From Agromyces badenianii (GTDB lineage: Bacteria > Actinomycetota > Actinomycetes > Actinomycetales > Microbacteriaceae), in the NCBI RefSeq assembly GCF_003070885.1, contig NZ_CP028913.1, positions 1 through 64,000 of the forward strand: a stretch of DNA of 64,000 nucleotides, given 5' to 3'. Below are positions 61,819 to 64,000 of this stretch, one piece after another. Made by a program: the position numbers and the translations under genes. Position 1 is the first letter of the stretch. Each line of letters begins with the position of its first letter. The notes below the pieces were generated by a model, which was given only the letters and a program-made list of their open reading frames with translations, ran no database searches and was not told the DNA's origin.

Positions 61819-64000
61819 ATGGTGAGCGCATGGAACCAGCAGGCGGCCCGATACCTGCTGGCCTCGACGATCTGCCCGCGGTGCGACGCCGAGATGCGCG
61901 ACAGCGCGATCTGCCCGTCGTGCCGCGCCGACCTGCGCGGCGCCGAAGGTGCGCTCGTGTGGGGTGCCTCGCAGCGCGCCGCCGAGGCGGTGCTCGAACG
62001 GCAGCGGCTCATCGCGGCGCTGCCGACGGCGTCACCGGCCACGGCCGCGCAGGTGCGGGCGGCGGCCGGAGCGTCCGTGCCGTCGCCCGCAGGTTCCGAG
62101 CGCCGCACCGGGGCCCGCGTGGCGCCCGTGCCGCGAGCGGATGCCGCGGTGCCGACCGCGACCTCGCAGCTGAGCGTGCAGTCCGTGCTCGCCGTCGCCG
62201 GCGCGGGCCTGTTCGCGGTCGCGGCGATCGTCTTCACGTTCCTGAACCCCGACGTCGGATTCGGAATGCGCACGGCGGTGATCGCCGTCGTCACGGCGGT
62301 CTTCCTCGGCGGCGCCTGGGTGCTCCGGCGCCGCGGCGTGCGGTTCTCGGCGGAGGCGATCGGTGCGCTCGGCATGGTCTTCGTCGCCCTCGACGTGTGG
62401 GCCTTCTCGGAGCTCGCGCCCGCTGCGGTGAGCGGTTGGGCGTTCGCGGCGCTCGGCACGTTCGTCGCCGCCGTCGTGATGCTCGTGGTCGGGTGGCGTG
62501 CACGCATCCGAAGCTGGTGGTGGACGGCGCTCGTCGGCCTCACCCTCGTGCCGGCGTTCTTGGGCTACGCCGCCGGCGGGTGGGCGACTGCGTGGGGCCA
62601 TCTCGGCCTGATCGCGGTCGCTCTGGGTGCCCAGCAGCTCGTGCGGGTCGCAGCTCCTCGCTTCGGCACGGTGCTGCGAACCGATCGCGTGACGCTCACG
62701 GTCGTGCAGGTGCTGGCAACCGTCGTGGTGCTCGCGCAACTGGCCGTCCTCCCATTGGCTGAGGTGCAGAGCCCGGTGCTCGTGCGTGCGGCGATCCTCG
62801 CGCTGCTCGCCGTGCTGGCCGCCCTCGCGGCCCGCAACGGACTGCCGAGATTCTGGAGTTTCGCCGCGGGCGCGCTCGGCACGGCGGCCCTCGTCGTGCT
62901 TCCGCTCGCGCCGGTGAACCTCGATGCGGTGTGGCTCACGACGCTCATGCCCCTCGCCGCAGCGCTCGCAGTGGGGGCGTCGGGGCTCCTCGGAGCCGGG
63001 GGAGTCGTGCGCGCTCGCGCCCTGCAGGCCGGAACCCTGACCGTGGGCCTCGCCGCTGCGCTGCCCGCCGTCATGATCTCCCTCGGCGCACTCGGCTCGG
63101 TGGCCGTGGCGTTCCTCGACGACGGACTCGCGCCGTTCCGAGACAGGGTGACCGCCGACCTCACCGCTGCAGACGTGGCATCGTTCGCCCCGCCGGCCGA
63201 TGCGGCGCTGGCCGCCGTGCTCGGACTCCTCGCGGCGGCGTTCGGCGTCGCCCTTCTCGCCGCGGGCGCCCGTCGCGTGGAGTGGGCCGGGACCCGCTCC
63301 GGCTTCCCCGTCGGCGTGCTCGAGCTCGCGCTCTGGATCGGCGCGCTCGCAGCCGCGGCCTTCGTCGGCTGGCCGGCGTTCGTGCCGCTCGCGGGCGCCG
63401 TGGTCGGCATCGCGGTGAGCGTCGCCGCCACCGCCGCGGTGCTCGTGGCGTGGTCGCCGTTCACCGGCGTGCGCGCGAGCATCCGCGCGCCGTTCATCGC
63501 GCTCGCCCACGTCGCACTGATCGGTGCCGCCCTGCTCAGTTGGGTCGACCCGGCCATCACCGTGCCGGTCGGGGTCGTCATCGTCGCTGCGATCCTCGTC
63601 ATCGCCCGCCCGATCGCCGCGGGCGCGCGAGTGCTGCACGTCGGCGCGGCGTACGCCTACGCGCTCGTGATCTTCGCAACGGCGCTCGACCGGGTGGGTG
63701 TCGTGACGATCGCGGTGCTCTGTCTCACCACGACCGCCGCGGCGCTCTGCGCGCTCGCCGCGACGCTCGTGCGGCGGGTCGACGCGCGCTCCTGGTACGC
63801 GATCCTCGTCGTGACGGCCGTGCCGTTCCTCATCGGCGTCGCCACCGTGCTGCGCGAGCCGAACGGCTGGACCGCGCTGTCGACCGGGGTCACGTTCCTG
63901 CTCGCCCTCGCGCTCGTGCTCACCCGGCGCCCGGGCCTGAACCGCCTCGTGCGCTCCGCCGCGGCCGCGATCCTCGTGCCCTCGCTCGCCGTGGTCGCCG
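61819..64000 (+). CDS. Large polytopic membrane protein with N-terminal zinc ribbon (partial)
   Basis: The frame is open from ATG 61819 to the end of the window (at least 727 residues). It starts with a zinc-ribbon-like pair (ICPRCDAEMRDSAICPSC, about 16-33), a soluble linker rich in Ala/Pro, then 15 or more membrane helices from about residue 115 on. Such proteins occur in actinobacteria as large uncharacterised membrane proteins. A TAGACT hexamer (61807-61812) lies 6 bases before the ATG, so translation is leaderless. The C-terminus is outside the window. Confidence 0.75.
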   Translation, partial: MVSAWNQQAARYLLASTICPRCDAEMRDSAICPSCRADLRGAEGALVWGASQRAAEAVLERQRLIAALPTASPATAAQVRAAAGASVPSPAGSERRTGARVAPVPRADAAVPTATSQLSVQSVLAVAGAGLFAVAAIVFTFLNPDVGFGMRTAVIAVVTAVFLGGAWVLRRRGVRFSAEAIGALGMVFVALDVWAFSELAPAAVSGWAFAALGTFVAAVVMLVVGWRARIRSWWWTALVGLTLVPAFLGYAAGGWATAWGHLGLIAVALGAQQLVRVAAPRFGTVLRTDRVTLTVVQVLATVVVLAQLAVLPLAEVQSPVLVRAAILALLAVLAALAARNGLPRFWSFAAGALGTAALVVLPLAPVNLDAVWLTTLMPLAAALAVGASGLLGAGGVVRARALQAGTLTVGLAAALPAVMISLGALGSVAVAFLDDGLAPFRDRVTADLTAADVASFAPPADAALAAVLGLLAAAFGVALLAAGARRVEWAGTRSGFPVGVLELALWIGALAAAAFVGWPAFVPLAGAVVGIAVSVAATAAVLVAWSPFTGVRASIRAPFIALAHVALIGAALLSWVDPAITVPVGVVIVAAILVIARPIAAGARVLHVGAAYAYALVIFATALDRVGVVTIAVLCLTTTAAALCALAATLVRRVDARSWYAILVVTAVPFLIGVATVLREPNGWTALSTGVTFLLALALVLTRRPGLNRLVRSAAAAILVPSLAVVA

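Overview
This window is the replication-origin region of a very GC-rich actinobacterial chromosome. The order dnaA-oriC-dnaN-recF-DUF721-gyrB-gyrA-DUF3566-tRNA-Ile-tRNA-Ala is followed by ppiA, a rhomboid protease, crgA, a class E sortase, a glutamine amidotransferase and the pknB/pknA/pbpA/ftsW/pstP/fhaB/fhaA cluster. This order, protein wording such as the PpiA and DUF3566 sequences, and REP-like GGTCTCGAT...CTACTCGACC repeats point to the family Microbacteriaceae. An Agromyces-like genus is my best guess; it is an inference, not a proof.

Layout. 1-10.6 kb: replication initiation and gyrase genes, with an oriC between dnaA and dnaN. 10.6-16.9 kb: small accessory genes, envelope genes and a second DnaA-box-like cluster at 14.7 kb. 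16.9-25.7 kb: a translationally coupled minus-strand operon for Ser/Thr signalling and cell elongation/division. 25.8-29.1 kb: a GH65 disaccharide phosphorylase with a beta-phosphoglucomutase. 29.4-31.6 kb: a tRNA-Leu followed by a small disrupted island (broken acetyltransferase, WYL regulator, alpha/beta hydrolase, IS481 remnant). 31.6-33.8 kb: a ribulose monophosphate formaldehyde module (hxlA, hxlB) with a divergent regulator that joins a histidine-kinase-like ATPase region to a LuxR helix-turn-helix. 33.8-39.0 kb: two coupled short-chain dehydrogenases with a divergent TetR regulator and a perfect operator, a DNA glycosylase, a membrane protein and an F420-reductase-like oxidoreductase.

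39.1-53.8 kb holds the most interesting block: a LacI-regulated catabolic cassette. It contains a BMP-type (nucleoside-like) ABC transporter, an alpha/beta hydrolase, a P1-family amidase/peptidase, a RbsD-type pyranase, a LacI repressor, an F420-type luciferase-like oxidoreductase, a dihydropyrimidinase-like amidohydrolase with a complete metal site, a zinc dehydrogenase, a ribokinase, a CofC-like nucleotidyltransferase and, facing the other way, a second PfkB kinase. Near-identical palindromes centred on AAAACGTT lie before three transcription units, which ties the block into one regulon. Together the genes suggest uptake and dismantling of a ribose-containing, cyclic-amide (nucleoside-like) compound. 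The substrate cannot be read from sequence.

53.9-58.2 kb is patchy accessory DNA: a rifampin ADP-ribosyltransferase (arr), a lipoprotein in less GC-biased DNA, an IS30 remnant fused to a truncated GntR gene, and small membrane proteins. 58.2-64 kb returns to ordinary genes: a BadF/GlcNAc-kinase-type kinase, an ArsR/SRPBCC pair with an elaborate operator, a PLP decarboxylase, and the first 2.2 kb of a large polytopic membrane protein that runs off the window. Many genes look leaderless: a TANNNT hexamer lies 6-7 bases before the start codon.
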